Source: Flavobacterium sp. HJJ (GTDB lineage: Bacteria; Bacteroidota; Bacteroidia; Flavobacteriales; Flavobacteriaceae). From it: a DNA stretch of 64,000 nt. The stretch spans positions 62,001 through 126,000 of the forward strand of contig NZ_JADKPR010000011.1 in NCBI RefSeq assembly GCF_015351475.1, read 5' to 3'. A program made the translations under genes and the position numbers. Shown here piece after piece: positions 62,033 through 64,000 of this stretch (position 1 is its first letter; every line of letters begins with the position of its first letter). The notes below the pieces were generated by a model that had not been told where the DNA came from, searched no databases, and saw only the letters and a program-made list of their open reading frames with translations.

Positions 62033-62494
62033 ATGGACACTATTGACAGTATCGATTTACAAATCCTGAAACACCTGCAGGAAGACTCCAATATCAACAT
62101 AAAAGAGCTGGCTGGTAAATTATTTCTCACCGTAACACCCGTTTATGAACGCATCAAAAGGCTCGAACGCGATGGTTATATCATGAAATATGTAGCCCTG
62201 CTGAACAAGAAAAAACTAAATCTAGGAATGACCGTTTTCTGTAATGTCCGCCTAAAAGAACACGCCAAAAACGTGGGAAGTAATTTTGTAAAAGACATCG
62301 TGGCGCTTCCCGAAATCATCGAATGCTATAACATTGCCGGCGATTATGATTTTATGCTAAAAATTTTGGTCGAAGATATGTCTAGTTATCAGGATTTTGT
62401 AATGAACAAACTCTCCACAATCGAAAACATCGGCAATACACAAAGCGTTTTTGTGATGGGCGAAATCAAGCACAGCACAGCATTGGCTATTTGA
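62033..62494 (+). CDS. Lrp/AsnC-family transcriptional regulator
   Basis: 153 residues. An N-terminal helix-turn-helix (DLQILKHLQEDSNINIKELAGKLFLTVTPVYERIKRLERDGYI) precedes a C-terminal RAM ligand-binding domain (EIIECYNIAGDYDFMLKILVEDMSSYQDFV). It is divergent from metE with a shared 155-bp region, so control of metE in response to an amino acid is likely by position, though not shown. Confidence 0.9.
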   Translation: MDTIDSIDLQILKHLQEDSNINIKELAGKLFLTVTPVYERIKRLERDGYIMKYVALLNKKKLNLGMTVFCNVRLKEHAKNVGSNFVKDIVALPEIIECYNIAGDYDFMLKILVEDMSSYQDFVMNKLSTIENIGNTQSVFVMGEIKHSTALAI

Positions 62495-62510
62495 TTAATT
62501 ATTTGGGCGT

Positions 62511-62575
62511 GACCACATTGAGCAAAGGGGCTTACTTATAGTAGTGCGTATACAGCCCCTCTGCTCAATGCGGTC
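62511..62575. repeat. Long intergenic hairpin repeat
   Basis: Two 22-bp arms (62511-62532 and 62554-62575), with the inner parts GAGCAAAGGGGCT and AGCCCCTCTGCTC, match at 20 of 22 positions around a 21-nt loop. It is more GC-rich than its surroundings. The following stretch to 62778 holds further GC-rich patches but no gene. Confidence 0.65.
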
Positions 62576-62778
62576 GGGCTATCCATGCTACTTTGGTAGC
62601 TTATTTCTATCCCTCACGCGGTCAACTGCAATAGTAAAACATCATCGTTTTAACAATAGTTATTAATTCAGTTGCGGGAACAAAATAAAATGTATTTTTG
62701 ATTTCTTTAAATCTGACCCGAGCGAAAGCGAACGGGCGCAGCAAATCAAAAATCGTTAATCCGCAATCTAAAATCACA

Positions 62779-64000
62779 ATGAACTGGGAGCAATTATTAT
62801 CACTAAAAAGACAGGGAGACACAGGCAAAAGGCTTAGAATCGAGCAGGACGAAACCCGTTTAGGCTTTGAAGTCGATTATGACCGAATCATATTTTCCTC
62901 TGCTTTTAGAAGTTTACAGGACAAAACACAAGTGATTCCGCTTTCCAAAACCGATTTTGTACATACCCGATTGACACACAGTTTGGAGGTTTCGGTAGTC
63001 GGGCGTTCCTTGGGGCGATTAGTTGGGAAAAAAATACTTGAAAAATACCCATATTTACAGGAAGTTCACGGTTACCAGATGAATGATTTTGGAGCTATAG
63101 TGGCAGCGGCATCTTTGGCTCACGATATCGGGAATCCGCCTTTTGGGCATTCGGGAGAAAAAGCTATTGGTGAATATTTTTCGATTGGAAAAGGATTAAA
63201 GTATAAAGAGCAATTGTCTGTCAAGGAATGGCAGGATTTAATAGATTTTGAAGGAAATGCCAATGGATTTTCGGTATTGAACAGTTCGCGTCCCGGCGTT
63301 GATGGCGGAATCAGGCTTTCTTACGCCACTCTTGGCGCTTTTATGAAATACCCAAAAGAAAGTCTGCCCAAAAAACCTACCAAAAACATAGCCGATAAAA
63401 AATACGGATTTTTTCAAACCGATAAAATATTCTTTCAGGAAGTCGCTTCCGAAATGGGTATGATTCCCAATAAAACAGGAGATGATATTGGTTTTGAAAG
63501 ACATCCGCTTGCGTATCTTGTAGAAGCTGCCGATGATATCTGTTACACGATAATTGATTTTGAAGATGGAATCAATTTAGGTTTGGTTTCTGAGGATTTT
63601 GCTTTAGAATATTTAATCAAATTGGTAAAAGACAGCATTGATACTTCAAAGTACAAAACATTGGAAACCAAGGAAGACCGAATCAGTTATCTGCGTGCTT
63701 TGGCAATCGGAAGTTTAATCAATGATGCGGTAAAAGTTTTTATCGAAAATGAAGAAGCTATCATGAACGGAGAATTTCCTTTTGCCTTGACCGATAAAAG
63801 CAAATATAAGGCTCAGATGGATGATATTATTAAGATTAGTATCAAGAATATTTATCAGAGCCGCGAAGTGGTGGAAAAGGAAATAGTCGGATACCAGATT
63901 ATTCAAACGCTGTTGGATAAATTTGTAACGGCTTTCAATAATAAGTACGAAGGAAAAATGTCTAATTATGACAATCTGATATTGAAAATGCTGCCTGAAA
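62779..64000 (+). CDS. dgt: dGTPase (HD-domain triphosphohydrolase), 3' end outside the window
   Basis: 407 codons are visible before the window ends. It hydrolyses dGTP to deoxyguanosine and triphosphate. The HD metal site is formed by HTRLTHSLEVSVVGRSLG and AASLAHDIGNPPFGHSGE, with a further conserved histidine/aspartate helix in HPLAYLVEAADDICYTIIDFEDG. The start MNWEQLLSLKRQG resembles known Dgt N-termini. It may be cotranscribed with nothing else here, since a 284-bp repeat-containing gap precedes it. Confidence 0.93.
   Translation, partial: MNWEQLLSLKRQGDTGKRLRIEQDETRLGFEVDYDRIIFSSAFRSLQDKTQVIPLSKTDFVHTRLTHSLEVSVVGRSLGRLVGKKILEKYPYLQEVHGYQMNDFGAIVAAASLAHDIGNPPFGHSGEKAIGEYFSIGKGLKYKEQLSVKEWQDLIDFEGNANGFSVLNSSRPGVDGGIRLSYATLGAFMKYPKESLPKKPTKNIADKKYGFFQTDKIFFQEVASEMGMIPNKTGDDIGFERHPLAYLVEAADDICYTIIDFEDGINLGLVSEDFALEYLIKLVKDSIDTSKYKTLETKEDRISYLRALAIGSLINDAVKVFIENEEAIMNGEFPFALTDKSKYKAQMDDIIKISIKNIYQSREVVEKEIVGYQIIQTLLDKFVTAFNNKYEGKMSNYDNLILKMLPE

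Overview
The window is chromosomal DNA of a member of the Flavobacteriaceae (Bacteroidota), most likely a Flavobacterium. The evidence is the low GC content, promoters with the Bacteroidota -7 element TAnnTTTG instead of a sigma-70 -10 box, a type IX secretion C-terminal domain protein, SusC-like TonB receptor architecture, hemD next to a DUF4271 gene, and a DUF4296 lipoprotein. Species assignment is inference. No tRNA, rRNA or CRISPR array was seen.

Layout. 1-3.5 kb: the 3' part of leuS, carrying an in-frame DUF559 endonuclease-like insertion bounded by inverted repeats and a second AT-rich expansion. 3.7-14 kb: housekeeping genes, comprising an alpha/beta hydrolase, an ECF sigma factor with an overlapping membrane protein, a zinc peptidase, a cytochrome c lipoprotein, hemD, a polyprenol-phosphate glycosyltransferase, dihydroorotase and tyrS. 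14.1-15.7 kb: a toxin-antitoxin pair between 72-bp direct repeats, one of which is the 3' end of an acyl-protein-synthetase-like gene.

16.5-31.2 kb is a phosphate-acquisition cluster: a surface lipoprotein, a TonB receptor, PhoB- and PhoR-like regulators, a phosphate-selective porin, pstS, pstC, pstA, pstB and phoU. An IS3-family element (IS150 type) has inserted into the loop of the porin terminator. Four transcription units share one promoter geometry: 11-bp-phased (T/A)TAAC half-sites ending exactly 10 bp upstream of the -7 element. I read this as the PhoB box of this lineage.

31.3-51.7 kb is mainly core: a glycosyltransferase, a repetitive basic secreted protein, a large outer-membrane protein, a thioredoxin-like protein, aspartokinase, fructose-1,6-bisphosphatase, dCMP deaminase, an S41 protease, a MarC protein and class I ribonucleotide reductase. 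51.7-59.5 kb is accessory: an orphan ParA ATPase followed by a 22-bp-period palindromic array between direct repeats, a DUF6364/PIN pair, an ABC exporter and SDR enzyme around an ArsR regulator with two matching operators, and a HigBA pair. 59.5-64 kb holds metE, a divergent Lrp regulator and the start of a dGTPase gene cut by the window end.

The items most worth follow-up are the leuS insertion, the ParA-linked array, the shared Pho promoter architecture and the repeat-bounded toxin-antitoxin module.
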